From Occallatibacter gabretensis (GTDB taxonomy: Bacteria; Acidobacteriota; Terriglobia; Terriglobales; Acidobacteriaceae): a DNA stretch of 64,000 bases. Under the pieces are notes generated by a model. It was not told the origin of the DNA. It saw only the letters and a list, made by a program, of their open reading frames with translations, and did not search any database. The position numbers were made by a program, and so were the translations under genes. Positions 42,235 to 51,289 of the stretch are shown here, piece by piece. The stretch covers positions 310,001 to 374,000 of the forward strand of contig NZ_LAIJ01000001.1 in NCBI RefSeq assembly GCF_001449115.1, given 5' to 3'. Position 1 is the first letter of the stretch. Every line of letters begins with the position of its first letter.

Positions 42235-42939
42235 ATGTATAAGCGGATCGTTCTGAAGCTCTCAGGAGAAGCCCTCGCCGGCGAGCGCGGCTTTGGCCTT
42301 AACGCCGAAAAAGTCATCGAAACCACTGCCGAAATTGCCGAGCTTCATGCACTCGGCGTCGAAGTCGCTGTAGTTGTCGGCGGCGGCAATATCTTTCGCG
42401 GGGTAGCCGAGCACGCCAAAGGCATGGATCGCGTCAGTGCGGACAATATGGGCATGCTAGCCACCATCATCAACGCAATTGCTCTGCAGGACGCTCTTGA
42501 GCAGCACGACGTCCAGTGCCGCGTTATGACTGCCGTTTTCATGAACCAGATTGCAGAGCCGTATATTCGCCGCCGCGCTGTCCGCCATCTCGAAAAGGGA
42601 AGGGTAGTCGTCTTCGCCGCCGGCATCGGCAATCCCTTCTTCTCCACAGACACAGCAGCCAGCCTGCGCGCCATGGAGATCAAGGCCGACGTCCTGCTGA
42701 AAGGCACCAAGGTCGACGGCGTTTACTCCGCCGACCCTAACCTCGATGCCACCGCCGTCAAGTACGACCAGATCACCTATATGGAAATCCTCGGCAAAGG
42801 CCTCAAGGTCATGGACCTCACCGCCGTCAGCCTCTGCAAAGACAATAATCTTCCCATGGTCATCTTCAACATGAACCAGCCGGGCAACATCAAGCGTGTC
42901 GTCATGGGGGAGAAAGTCGGCTCGCTCGTCACCGCGTAG
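42235..42939 (+). CDS. pyrH: UMP kinase
   Basis: 234 residues. It phosphorylates UMP to UDP in pyrimidine synthesis. [13 protein letters not shown] is the nucleotide-binding start, [11 protein letters not shown] near residue 45 the phosphate-binding loop, and [16 protein letters not shown] and [14 protein letters not shown] the acceptor site of the amino-acid-kinase fold. It follows the translation genes as in many bacteria (usually then frr, absent here). Confidence 0.97.
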   Translation: MYKRIVLKLSGEALAGERGFGLNAEKVIETTAEIAELHALGVEVAVVVGGGNIFRGVAEHAKGMDRVSADNMGMLATIINAIALQDALEQHDVQCRVMTAVFMNQIAEPYIRRRAVRHLEKGRVVVFAAGIGNPFFSTDTAASLRAMEIKADVLLKGTKVDGVYSADPNLDATAVKYDQITYMEILGKGLKVMDLTAVSLCKDNNLPMVIFNMNQPGNIKRVVMGEKVGSLVTA

Positions 42940-43046
42940 CCGAACCAGTTGCACGGCCTGTAACCCCCCAGGCCGCGCAAAATCATTGAGCTAACTCTCT
43001 TTTCCTCCTTGCGTTTTGTATCGTGGCATCCGTCGGAGCCGTCTAA

Positions 43047-44207
43047 TTGCTAGTGGAGATGCGTAAGCCAGACCGGCTGAATGCGTTGACCGGCCTGCGC
43101 GCCTTCGCGGCCATCAACATTGTTCTCTTTCATTTCTCCAATCCCCAGTGGTTCGGCATCTTCGCGCCCATCGTCAATGCCGGTTATGCCTCCGTCAGTT
43201 TTTTTATCCTGCTCTCCGGTTACGTCCTCGCCTACAACTATGCCTCTCGCGCTCGTAGCGGCAAACTCGACAACGTTCGCTTCTGGAAAGCCCGCTTTAC
43301 CCGCATCTATCCCATCTACCTGCTCAGCCTCATCCTCGCCTGGCGCAACCTGCCCGTCGAATACGGCCAGCACACGCATCCCATGTTCTGGCTTGCAATG
43401 ATCCTTGCGCCTCTGCTCCTGCAGGGCTGGGTTCCAGAGATCGCCACCTTCCTCAACACGCCCGCCTGGACCATGTCCGCCGAGTGGTTCTTCTACCTCA
43501 TCTTTCCCTGGCTGGCTAAATGGAAGCTCCCCAACCGCGCGCTACCCATCGTGGGCCGCTTGCTCCTCATCTGGCTCCTGGGCCTCATCCCCGGTACGCT
43601 CTACATCATCTTCAATCCTGACCATCTCGCGCACGTCGATCGGTACAGCGAAGGCCCGTGGTTGCAGGCGCTCAAAGACACGCCCATCCCTCACCTCGCA
43701 AGCTTTGTCTTCGGCGTCATTATCGCTGGCCTCGATGAACTCATTCCCCGCGACGCCCGCAAGCGAATCCTCCTCGGCCTCTTCGGCTTCGCCGCCATAT
43801 TCTTCCTGCTCTGGCTTGGCCCCGGAATCCCATACGCCATCATTCATGATGGCCTGCTCATGCCCTTCTTCGGCTGCATCGTCCTCGGTCTCTCCGGCCA
43901 GAACATCCTCTCTCGCATCCTCGGCTGGCGGCCTTTCGTCTTCGTCGGCGAATCAAGCTACTGCCTCTACCTCCTCCACTTCAACTTCTGGAATCTGATT
44001 CACGACACACATATCCTCGACCACCTCGGCATCGCATGGCTCGATCCCTGGATCAGCTACGTAACCCTCATCGCACTCGCGCTCGCAGCGCTGCATTTCG
44101 TTGAAAAGCCCGCGCAAAAGATACTGCGCCGCTGGCTCAATGCATCAGGCGAATCGGGTGAAAAGCCTGTGCAGGAGAGCGTCGAGCTTCGCATTCCACC
44201 CCCCTGA
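43047..44207 (+). CDS. acyltransferase-3 family membrane protein (OafA-like)
   Basis: 386 residues from TTG 43047, with GGAG about 8 bases upstream; GTG 43053 and ATG 43059 are also possible. The signature RLNALTGLRAFAAINIVLFHF contains the RxxxxFH-type catalytic histidine of acyltransferase-3 enzymes, and about ten membrane segments follow. Conserved TMSAEWFFYLIFPW near residue 142 and VGESSYCLYLLHF near 300 are present. These enzymes acetylate or otherwise acylate surface sugars. No other sugar-transfer genes are adjacent, so the target is unknown. Confidence 0.86.
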   Translation: MLVEMRKPDRLNALTGLRAFAAINIVLFHFSNPQWFGIFAPIVNAGYASVSFFILLSGYVLAYNYASRARSGKLDNVRFWKARFTRIYPIYLLSLILAWRNLPVEYGQHTHPMFWLAMILAPLLLQGWVPEIATFLNTPAWTMSAEWFFYLIFPWLAKWKLPNRALPIVGRLLLIWLLGLIPGTLYIIFNPDHLAHVDRYSEGPWLQALKDTPIPHLASFVFGVIIAGLDELIPRDARKRILLGLFGFAAIFFLLWLGPGIPYAIIHDGLLMPFFGCIVLGLSGQNILSRILGWRPFVFVGESSYCLYLLHFNFWNLIHDTHILDHLGIAWLDPWISYVTLIALALAALHFVEKPAQKILRRWLNASGESGEKPVQESVELRIPPP

Positions 44208-44249
44208 TCCTGTATATAAATCTCATTGCATATTCGGAAGTTGGTTTCG

Positions 44250-46568
44250 ATGTCCCCTATCTCTCGTCGTAGCTTTCTGCAGTCCACTGGAGCACTCTGC
44301 GCCTCCGCTGCTCTTCCACTACCCGCTTTCTCAATTCCTCAAGGAGCCGACGCAGCTGATCCACTTCGCTGGGTCGATGTCCGCATTGGAACCGGCGGCC
44401 ACGGCCACTGTTTCCCTGGCGCAAGCATGCCTTTCGGAGCCGTGCAGCTAAGCCCAGACACCTACAACTCGGACTGGGACTGGTGCTCGGGCTACCACAT
44501 CTCTGATGAATCCATCATGGGCTTCAGCCACACGCATCTGAGTGGCACCGGCTGCGGCGATCTCCTCGATTTCCTCGTCATGGCCGGCACTGGCCCGGTA
44601 AAGCTCATTCCCGGCCCGCGCTCCAATCCCGAACAAGGCTATCGCTCGCGCTTCTCACACTCCGATGAAGTCTCCGAGCCCGGCTACTACTCCGTGCTCC
44701 TCAAAGACCCCAACGTTCGCGCCGAGCTCACAGCAACCGAGCGTACCGGACTGCACAAATACACTTTCCCTGAGAGCAACGACGCATGGCTCATCCTCGA
44801 TCTCACACATAGCTATCTCAATAACAACAGCTCCGCCGTCTACATCGCTGAGCTGAGCAAACCCGCGCCCGACACCCTCTCCGGAGGCCACGTCACCAAG
44901 GCGTGGGGAGACGGCCGTCACTGTTACTTCACGTTGCAACTTTCGCGGCAGCCAGAGAAGATCGTTTTTTACTCCAACGACAAGCCCGTCAGCACGACCT
45001 CAAAACTACAGGGCGACAATCTCAAAGCCGTTCTTCACTTCAAAACTCACGCCAACGAAGTCATCTACGTTCGCACCGGCATTTCGGGCGTAAGCGCCGA
45101 GGGCGCAGCAAACAATCTTCGCGTTGAACAGCCGGGCTGGGACTTTGACAAAACCCGCGCAGCCGCACAACGAGCCTGGCGTCAGCAACTCTCGCGCATA
45201 CAGGCTGACTTCGCCACGCCCACGCAGAAGCGCATCTTCTACAGCTCGCTTTATCACATGTCGCTCGGCCCGCAGCTCTTTGACGATGCCGACGGCCAGT
45301 ATCGCGGCATGGACAATAAAATCCATCAGCTCCCCGCAGGCAAGCACAATTACACTGCTTTCTCGCTCTGGGATACCTTCCGCGCCGCGCATCCCGCTTA
45401 CACGCTCATCCAGATCGATCGCGTTCCCGATTTCGCCAACACGCTCATCCGCATGGCAGAGCAAAGCCCCGCAGGCATGCCCGTATGGCCTTTGCAGGGA
45501 TGTGAAACCGGCACCATGACCGGCTATCACTCGGCCAGCGTCATCAGTGAAGCCATCGCCAAAGGTTTTCCCGGCATCGATACCGAAGCGGCTTACCGCG
45601 TCATGATGCGCCGCGCCATGGTCGAAAATTATCGTGGGCTCGGCTACTATCGCCAGCTTGGCTATATCCCCGCGGACTGCGAGGAAGAGTCCGTCTCAAA
45701 GACCTTTGAATACTGCTATAACGACTGGGCCATCTCGCACGTAGCAGAAAATCTCGGTCACGCGGAAGACGCTGCTCTCCTGCGTAAGCGCTCTACAAAC
45801 TATCGCCGCTATTTCAACCCAGCGAGCAGCTTCATGGAGCCCAAACTCGAAAACGGCGCATGGGCCCGTCCCTTCGATCCCATCGAGATGGGCCACAGCA
45901 AGCAGTGGCACGATTACACCGAATCGAACGCCTGGCAAACCACCTTCGGTGTCATGCACGATCCTGCAGGCCTCATCGCGCTCTTCGGCGGCCGCGAGCC
46001 TTTCCTGACCAAGCTTGACGCGCTCTTCACCGTTCCCTCCACGCTGCCGCCTGACGCGCCGCCGGACATTGCCGGTATGGTCGGCCAATATGCTCACGGC
46101 AATGAGCCATCGCATCACATCGCATATCTCTTTACCTACGCCGGCGCACCATGGAAGACACAGGCCCGCGTGCGTTCGCTGCTCGACACCATGTACCACG
46201 ACGATCCTGATGGAATGGCTGGCAATGAAGACGTAGGGCAGATGTCCGCATGGTTCCTCCTTTCCGCGCTCGGTTTCTACGCTGTAGATCCCGTAAGCGG
46301 CAACTACGTCGTCGGCTCGCCGCTTGTTAATCATGCCGTCGTCGAACTCGGCGCAGGCAAGCGTCTCACCATCGAAGTCAAGCGCAGCGACCCGTCGCAT
46401 GCCTACGTGCAATCCTTCACGCTTAACGGCAAGCCGCAGCAGCGAGTGTGGTTCCATCACTCCGATATCGCACAAGGCGGCAGCATCGTCTTTGAGCTCG
46501 GCCCCAATCCCAATACCAGCTTCGGCGCAGCCGAAGAACTCGCCCCGCCATCACTGAAACTTGGATAA
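44250..46568 (+). CDS. Tat-exported GH92 alpha-mannosidase
   Basis: 772 residues from ATG 44250. A Tat signal (SRRSFLQSTGALCAS) is followed by GH92 hallmarks: VDVRIGTGGHGHCFPGASMPFG, DWCSGYHISDESIMGFSHTHLSG, and in the catalytic part FSLWDTFRAAHPAYTLI and GNEDVGQMSAWFLLSALGFY. GH92 enzymes are calcium-dependent exo-alpha-mannosidases acting on N-glycan or yeast mannan side chains. The GH125 gene starts 8 bases after its stop, so both are expressed together. Confidence 0.92.
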   Translation: MSPISRRSFLQSTGALCASAALPLPAFSIPQGADAADPLRWVDVRIGTGGHGHCFPGASMPFGAVQLSPDTYNSDWDWCSGYHISDESIMGFSHTHLSGTGCGDLLDFLVMAGTGPVKLIPGPRSNPEQGYRSRFSHSDEVSEPGYYSVLLKDPNVRAELTATERTGLHKYTFPESNDAWLILDLTHSYLNNNSSAVYIAELSKPAPDTLSGGHVTKAWGDGRHCYFTLQLSRQPEKIVFYSNDKPVSTTSKLQGDNLKAVLHFKTHANEVIYVRTGISGVSAEGAANNLRVEQPGWDFDKTRAAAQRAWRQQLSRIQADFATPTQKRIFYSSLYHMSLGPQLFDDADGQYRGMDNKIHQLPAGKHNYTAFSLWDTFRAAHPAYTLIQIDRVPDFANTLIRMAEQSPAGMPVWPLQGCETGTMTGYHSASVISEAIAKGFPGIDTEAAYRVMMRRAMVENYRGLGYYRQLGYIPADCEEESVSKTFEYCYNDWAISHVAENLGHAEDAALLRKRSTNYRRYFNPASSFMEPKLENGAWARPFDPIEMGHSKQWHDYTESNAWQTTFGVMHDPAGLIALFGGREPFLTKLDALFTVPSTLPPDAPPDIAGMVGQYAHGNEPSHHIAYLFTYAGAPWKTQARVRSLLDTMYHDDPDGMAGNEDVGQMSAWFLLSALGFYAVDPVSGNYVVGSPLVNHAVVELGAGKRLTIEVKRSDPSHAYVQSFTLNGKPQQRVWFHHSDIAQGGSIVFELGPNPNTSFGAAEELAPPSLKLG

Positions 46569-46576
46569 ATTCCGTA

Positions 46577-48031
46577 ATGAATAACTCCCCCCGCAATCTT
46601 TCCCGAAGAGATCTTCTTGAGCGCGGCAGCCTCGCCGCGCTCGCACCCTGTCTTCCCGGCATCGCACACGCCGCCGCTTCGCAATCAACAGCCCCGCAGT
46701 CAACAGGCGAGCGGCCATCAGCAGCCGATCGCCGTTTCCACTCGGAAGCAGTTGAGCAAACGATCAAGGAAGTCCGCGCCCGCATTGCCGATCCTGAGCT
46801 GGCGCGTCTCTTCACCAACTGCTTTCCCAACACGCTCGACACCACCGTCACCCCCGGAACCTTTGACGGCAAGCCCGACACTGTCGTTATTACGGGCGAC
46901 ATTGCGGCCATGTGGCAGCGCGACTCCTCCGCCCAAGTATGGCCGTACCTTCCGCTCGCCAAGCGCGATGAGCCTCTGCGCTCTCTCATCGAAGGCGTCA
47001 TCCGCCGCCAGGGCCGCCACATTCTCATCGATCCCTATGCCAACGCCTTCATGGCTGACCTTAACGCGCCGCCGCTCGAATGGAGCCGTGCAGACAAGAC
47101 CGACATGAAGCCCGGTGTCGGCGAGCGCAAATACGAGCTCGATTCGCTCTGCTACCCCATTCGCCTCGCACACGGCTACTGGACGCAGACCGGCGATACG
47201 AAGCCTTTTGACGCGCAGTGGCAAAAGGCCATGCAGATCGCCGTTCGTACCATGCGCGAGCAGCAGCGCAAAGGCTCGCTCGGTCCGTACCACTTCCAAC
47301 GTTCCGCGCCTTCGCCCACAGAAACTCTCGGCGAAAACGGCCACGGCAATCCCGTCAATCCCGTTGGTCTCATCGTTTCCGGTTTCCGCCCATCAGACGA
47401 TGCCTGCATCTTCCCATTTCTTGTACCGTCAAACCTCTTTGCAGTAACCTCGCTACGACAGCTTGCGGAAATGTCCAGCGCCATCCTGCATGACAGCGCC
47501 CTTGCGCAGAGCGCCTCATCGCTTGCCGATGAAGTGGAAACCGCTCTTCGCCAGCACGCTATGGTCTCCACGTCGCAGGGCACGATCTGGGCCTATGAAG
47601 TGGATGGCTTCGGCGGCCAGGTCCTCATGGATGACGCCAACGTCCCCAGCCTTCTCGCGCTTCCATACCTCAACAGCTCTCCCGATGCGGCACTCTACGC
47701 GCGCACTCGCGCCTTCGTCTGGTCTTCGCGCAACCCCTGGTTCTTCCGCGGCACAGCAGGTGAGGGAATTGGCGGCCCTCATGAAGGCGCAAACATGATC
47801 TGGCCCATGTCTCAGACCATCTATGCACTCACCAGCAACTCCGCTGCCGAAATTCGTTCCGCACTCCGCATGATCAAGCTCTCCTCAGCCGGCACCGGCT
47901 TCATCCACGAGAGCTACTTTAAAGACGATCCCAAAAACTTCACGCGTACATGGTTTGCCTGGGCCAACACACTCTTCGGCGAGCTCGTCATCACCCTGGC
48001 TCGCACGCATCCTGAGTTATTGAACACTTGA
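46577..48031 (+). CDS. Tat-exported GH125 exo-alpha-1,6-mannosidase
   Basis: 484 residues. A Tat-type signal (NLSRRDLLERGSLAAL) precedes the GH125 (formerly DUF1237) domain: FTNCFPNTLDTTV, ITGDIAAMWQRDSSAQVWPY, ADKTDMKPGV-region, GLIVSGFRPSDDACIFPF and FIHESYFKDDPKNFTRTWFAWANTLFGEL. GH125 enzymes remove alpha-1,6-linked mannose. Together with the GH92 enzyme it would strip mannan-type glycans outside the cytoplasm. Confidence 0.92.
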   Translation: MNNSPRNLSRRDLLERGSLAALAPCLPGIAHAAASQSTAPQSTGERPSAADRRFHSEAVEQTIKEVRARIADPELARLFTNCFPNTLDTTVTPGTFDGKPDTVVITGDIAAMWQRDSSAQVWPYLPLAKRDEPLRSLIEGVIRRQGRHILIDPYANAFMADLNAPPLEWSRADKTDMKPGVGERKYELDSLCYPIRLAHGYWTQTGDTKPFDAQWQKAMQIAVRTMREQQRKGSLGPYHFQRSAPSPTETLGENGHGNPVNPVGLIVSGFRPSDDACIFPFLVPSNLFAVTSLRQLAEMSSAILHDSALAQSASSLADEVETALRQHAMVSTSQGTIWAYEVDGFGGQVLMDDANVPSLLALPYLNSSPDAALYARTRAFVWSSRNPWFFRGTAGEGIGGPHEGANMIWPMSQTIYALTSNSAAEIRSALRMIKLSSAGTGFIHESYFKDDPKNFTRTWFAWANTLFGELVITLARTHPELLNT

Positions 48032-48084
48032 ACGGCGCTAACGTCGATCTTAAGCGTCGTCTATTAAGAAGTCGGGAGAATCGA

Positions 48085-48804
48085 ATGGCCGAAAACTCCA
48101 CCCTCATTCCGGCAGCAGAACTCGCGGCGAAGAATAAAGCGCAGCTTCCCAACGAGAGTCCCGAATATCGCTTGGCCCGCAACGCGCTCCTCGCTGAGGA
48201 AATCGAGCTCCGGCGACACATTGAGCGCGTCGCCGCTCTCCGGCGCACCCTCCCTCCGGGGGGTAAAGTTCTCGAAGACTATGCCTTTCAAGGCCCCAAT
48301 GGCGTAGTCCATCTCTCCCAGCTCTTCGGCGATAAAGACACTCTCGTTATCTACAGCATGATGTTTGGCCCGCAACGCGAGCGAGCATGTCCCATGTGCA
48401 CCGCCATGCTCACCTCATGGGATGGAACTGCCAGAAACCTGCGTGAACGTGTCGCTCTTGCTATCACCGCACGCTCTCCGATTGAGCGCCTTCTCGACTT
48501 CAAACAGGAACGTGGCTGGCAAAACCTGCAACTTTACTCAGATACCCAGGGCGACTACACCCGAGCGTATGTCGACTCCGGCGACGGCGACATGCCGGGC
48601 CTCAGCATCTTCACTCGCCGTGATGGTATCGTTCACCACTTCTGGAGCGGAGAGATGAGCGGTGAGATGGCAGATCCCGGCCAGGACCCACGCGGAGCAC
48701 CCGATCTAGATCCCTTATGGACGATCCTCGACCTGACACCTGCAGGCCGAGGATCCACCTGGTACCCAAAGCTTGAATACACCAGCCTCACAACAATTAA
48801 GTAG
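48085..48804 (+). CDS. DUF899 (thioredoxin-like) protein
   Basis: 239 residues from ATG 48085, with GGGAGA upstream; an earlier in-frame codon is less likely. DUF899 features: LRRTLPPGGKVLEDYAFQGP, then YSMMFGPQRERACPMCTAML with a CxxC, ITARSPIERLLDFKQERGW and the C-terminal WTILDLTPAGRGSTWYPKLEY. The domain has a thioredoxin-like fold; its function is unknown. It lies 53 bases after GH125 and probably in the same transcript. Confidence 0.88.
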   Translation: MAENSTLIPAAELAAKNKAQLPNESPEYRLARNALLAEEIELRRHIERVAALRRTLPPGGKVLEDYAFQGPNGVVHLSQLFGDKDTLVIYSMMFGPQRERACPMCTAMLTSWDGTARNLRERVALAITARSPIERLLDFKQERGWQNLQLYSDTQGDYTRAYVDSGDGDMPGLSIFTRRDGIVHHFWSGEMSGEMADPGQDPRGAPDLDPLWTILDLTPAGRGSTWYPKLEYTSLTTIK

Positions 48805-48883
48805 TCTAGAAGCTGTGATGGAAGAGTTCCATGCGGCGGACGGATCGATCTTGGGTCTGGAGATGTATCCGACGAAGTGAGCG

Positions 48884-48920
48884 GTTGGGATTGAGGAGCG
48901 ACGTTCTCCTCAATCCCAAC
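48884..48920. terminator. perfect 15-base-pair hairpin between convergent genes
   Basis: 48884-48898 and 48906-48920 are exact inverted copies around a 7-base loop. There is no strong T run. It separates the mannosidase/DUF899 transcript from the minus-strand island. Confidence 0.6.
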
Positions 48921-48948
48921 TTGATTCCGTTACCGTAAGACACACGGG

Positions 48949-49137
48949 TTATGGAAGCTTTTCAATTTCATCCCGTAATGGCTTGTAATTGGACGCGATT
49001 GTTTGTTTGGCTACACTCATGGCGTCTGCTGCTTGGTAGGGGCTAAGACCGGGTACTCGGTTAGACATTACAATCTGAGCCGCTCGTAGTTCTTCTAACT
49101 CATCGACAATTTTAAGCAAAACGTCTTTGGTAGGCAT
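48949..49137 (-). CDS. small hypothetical protein
   Basis: 62 residues from ATG 49137, chosen because AAAGGA lies just upstream; the longer frame to 49191 lacks a site. The sequence is a helical pair: TKDVLLKIVDELEELRAAQIV, then GLSPYQAADAMSVAKQTI. It resembles small conserved acidobacterial proteins of unknown role. It lies at the edge of the AT-richer island. Confidence 0.6.
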   Translation of the reverse strand: MPTKDVLLKIVDELEELRAAQIVMSNRVPGLSPYQAADAMSVAKQTIASNYKPLRDEIEKLP

Positions 49138-49206
49138 GTTGATTCCTTTCACTCTCCGAGGTGTTATGCGCAGGATACACCCGTCAGTCATGATTGAATT
49201 TTGCGA

Positions 49207-50097
49207 TCAAGTTTCGAGGTTGGCATCCGGTGGGCCGCTCTTGTCCCAATGATCCCATCCAATAGTCGGACCAGGTGGCCTAGGTTTCCACGTGTAACAG
49301 AAACTGGTGACATGAATCCTATCCATGAAGTCCTTGTATTCGATGTATCCATAAAAGTGTATGAACGACTGGCTGTGACCAATGCGATCAATCTCATATT
49401 GGTCAAACTTTCTATAGAGCCGGGTTGAGCAATTAAAGGTATCTGAGTTGGCCGGAATTACTGAGGGGATATTAAACATCGCTTTAGTCTTCAGCCAGGA
49501 CGGAGCTTTGAAAGCAGGCGGCTCTGCCGAATCCGTGAGCATAAAATCTGCTGTGCTGCTTTCGTGAAATGAAACAGTTGCACCATGATAGATAACCTTG
49601 AACTCAACAACTTGAGTCATGACTTCTACTTTCTTGATGTCAAATGGCAAGACTTCAACGAACATCCTGCCACGTTCCTTGTTGATGAGTAGATCAACGT
49701 TTTCCTTGGCAGCGTCTGCGCTCTTCTTTGCTACTGCAACAGAATCGCTCAGTGTTTTTGTCTGAAGTCTCATTGTGTTGAGGGTGCGCCGCATGATGAT
49801 TCGCTGGTGTCGCATCTCGCTCGCCTGTTTTCGCAGGAATACAAGAGTGCAGACTCCGACAGAAACACCCCCAATGCCGACGACACCAAGAACGATGCTG
49901 ATTACGAACGCAGTAATATCGTAAGCATCCCTAGTGGGAGCATGGATAACTGTCACATCGGCCTGAATGTGTTGCTGGTCGTTGGATTTAAGGGGTGCGC
50001 CTGGCTGCTGTTGAGCTTCGGCCTGTAATTTGTCGGAACAGTAATAGGCGCAGACTATCGTCAGCACAATCCCGAACTTCATTAAACCTTTGAGCAT
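49207..50097 (-). CDS. hypothetical membrane protein
   Basis: 296 residues. An N-terminal hydrophobic segment (LMKFGIVLTIVCAYYC) may be a signal or anchor; a second membrane segment lies near residues 61-88 (ITAFVISIVLGVVGIGGVSV), followed by a coiled-coil-like basic stretch (ASEMRHQRIIMRRTLNTM) and a globular C-terminal half with many aromatics. No recognised family. AT-rich relative to the mannosidase genes. Possibly acquired. Confidence 0.7.
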   Translation of the reverse strand: MLKGLMKFGIVLTIVCAYYCSDKLQAEAQQQPGAPLKSNDQQHIQADVTVIHAPTRDAYDITAFVISIVLGVVGIGGVSVGVCTLVFLRKQASEMRHQRIIMRRTLNTMRLQTKTLSDSVAVAKKSADAAKENVDLLINKERGRMFVEVLPFDIKKVEVMTQVVEFKVIYHGATVSFHESSTADFMLTDSAEPPAFKAPSWLKTKAMFNIPSVIPANSDTFNCSTRLYRKFDQYEIDRIGHSQSFIHFYGYIEYKDFMDRIHVTSFCYTWKPRPPGPTIGWDHWDKSGPPDANLET

Positions 50098-50269
50098 GAT
50101 GGCGAAAATGTATCACAGGTACATCGACATGACGCTAGTCAAAAAGTGAACCTTGCGCTACAGGTTCAACCACATTCGTCTCTGTCTTTTCCGGGAAAAC
50201 TCACAACAGATAACACTAAAAGTGCATCCACGTTTCATTTCGTCCCTGCTAATGTGGCTTGGGGGAGTC

Positions 50270-50467
50270 ATGGAACTACGGGCCATTCTTAAGGAAATAG
50301 ACAAAGAAATCGCACTCTTACAACACGCTCGCGCCTTGCTCACTGAGAGCGCGAAGCCATCACTCAAAGCTGCCAAACGAAAGAGGAGAAGTCCAGAGGT
50401 CCGTAAGCGCATGGCGGACGCACAGCGTAAGCGATGGGCAGGCACGAAGTACAGCCAAAAAGCATAG
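50270..50467 (+). CDS. small basic KRKRR-motif protein
   Basis: 65 residues from ATG 50270, with GGGGGAG just upstream. An N-terminal helix (LRAILKEIDKEIALLQHARALL) is followed by KRKRRSPEVRKRMADAQRKRWAG. That motif resembles the NUMOD3-like DNA-binding motif and short proteins frequent in acidobacteria. A DNA- or RNA-binding role is a guess. Confidence 0.6.
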   Translation: MELRAILKEIDKEIALLQHARALLTESAKPSLKAAKRKRRSPEVRKRMADAQRKRWAGTKYSQKA

Positions 50468-50537
50468 AAAGCCCCGACATCTTTTTATATCCGGCTGGCG
50501 ACCTCTACTGACGCCGGGATTGTGGCCCTTGAACGAG

Positions 50538-50577
50538 ATTGCTCAGAAACGTTTTGGCTGCGCGACTAAGATTCCGC
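50538..50577 (+). promoter_or_regulatory. paralogous upstream element A (promoter/leader candidate)
   Basis: This 40-base stretch starts ATTGCTCAGAA and ends GATTCCGC. It matches the stretch at 50965-51004 without gaps in 29 of 40 positions. Each copy lies 34-37 bases before a small gene. Likely shared promoter or leader. Confidence 0.5.
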
Positions 50578-50610
50578 TATAAGGCAAGATCAAACGGCGG
50601 AAGGGTGTAA

Positions 50611-50883
50611 ATGAGCAAATATGCAGAGTTGCAGGTTTCGACTGATGGCGAATACGTCAGCCTATTGATGAAATCCTTTGTTGTTTTCGAGAGCCTACAA
50701 CTGGCTTGGGAGGTAAAGACTAAACATAACCTCGAAGGCCCGGACACGGGGGAGGCGGTCATACTTAGGGGAGAGCCTATGCGGATCACAGGTATTTGGG
50801 AGAAGGATGTAGCACATGACCCCTCACACCTAAATATCTGCCTAACCGCATTCCTCGAACGCGCGCGTCCAGCGAATACATAG
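50611..50883 (+). CDS. small hypothetical protein
   Basis: 90 residues, ATG with GGAAGGG upstream. A single short domain (YAELQVSTDGEYVSLLMKSF, and GEAVILRGEPMRITGIWEKD); no signal or membrane segment. No family recognised. The upstream element A is shared with the next gene, so they are likely regulated alike. Confidence 0.6.
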   Translation: MSKYAELQVSTDGEYVSLLMKSFVVFESLQLAWEVKTKHNLEGPDTGEAVILRGEPMRITGIWEKDVAHDPSHLNICLTAFLERARPANT

Positions 50884-50964
50884 ATAAGACTTTTTAGGGA
50901 TAAAGCACGGCTGCTAGTCGAACAACCCCGGCGAATCATGTGGACGTTGCGGACAGTGAGCAAA

Positions 50965-51004
50965 ATTGCTCAGAAGCATTGGTGCAACGCGGTTACGATT
51001 CTGC
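50965..51004 (+). promoter_or_regulatory. paralogous upstream element B (promoter/leader candidate)
   Basis: Second copy of the 40-base element at 50538-50577, starting ATTGCTCAGAA and ending GATTCTGC, 29 of 40 positions identical. It lies upstream of the CxxC gene at 51041. Confidence 0.5.
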
Positions 51005-51040
51005 TGCAAGCCCAAAAATCTAGCAGCGGAGGGACACGCG

Positions 51041-51289
51041 ATGTCATCTGACGTGAAGTTCCATCACAGACAGAACAACTTTGGAGGCCATGATTCTATT
51101 TGTACTGCGTGCCTTGTGACGGTGGCATGTGTAGAGGATGAATCGGAGTTTGCTTACCGTGAATCCCAGCACGTCTGTGATTCGATCAATTTGTACTGGG
51201 CTAGTCAAGACCGTCTGTCTGTACTTGTGGCGGATGAAGAAGCCGCGGCCCATTCCCTTTCAGCGGTGAAACTCTCCAGGCCTTCATAG
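51041..51289 (+). CDS. small CxxC...HxC zinc-binding-type protein
   Basis: 82 residues from ATG 51041, with GGAGGG upstream (the longer frame starts at 50966 inside element B). The pattern HDSICTACLVTVACVEDE followed by ESQHVCDS gives two cysteines and a His-x-Cys, a likely zinc knuckle that I associate with a small protein group recurring in acidobacteria. The last 20 or so residues (AAAHSLSAVKLSRPS) run into the antisense SRAP remnant and may be a read-through tail. Confidence 0.65.
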   Translation: MSSDVKFHHRQNNFGGHDSICTACLVTVACVEDESEFAYRESQHVCDSINLYWASQDRLSVLVADEEAAAHSLSAVKLSRPS

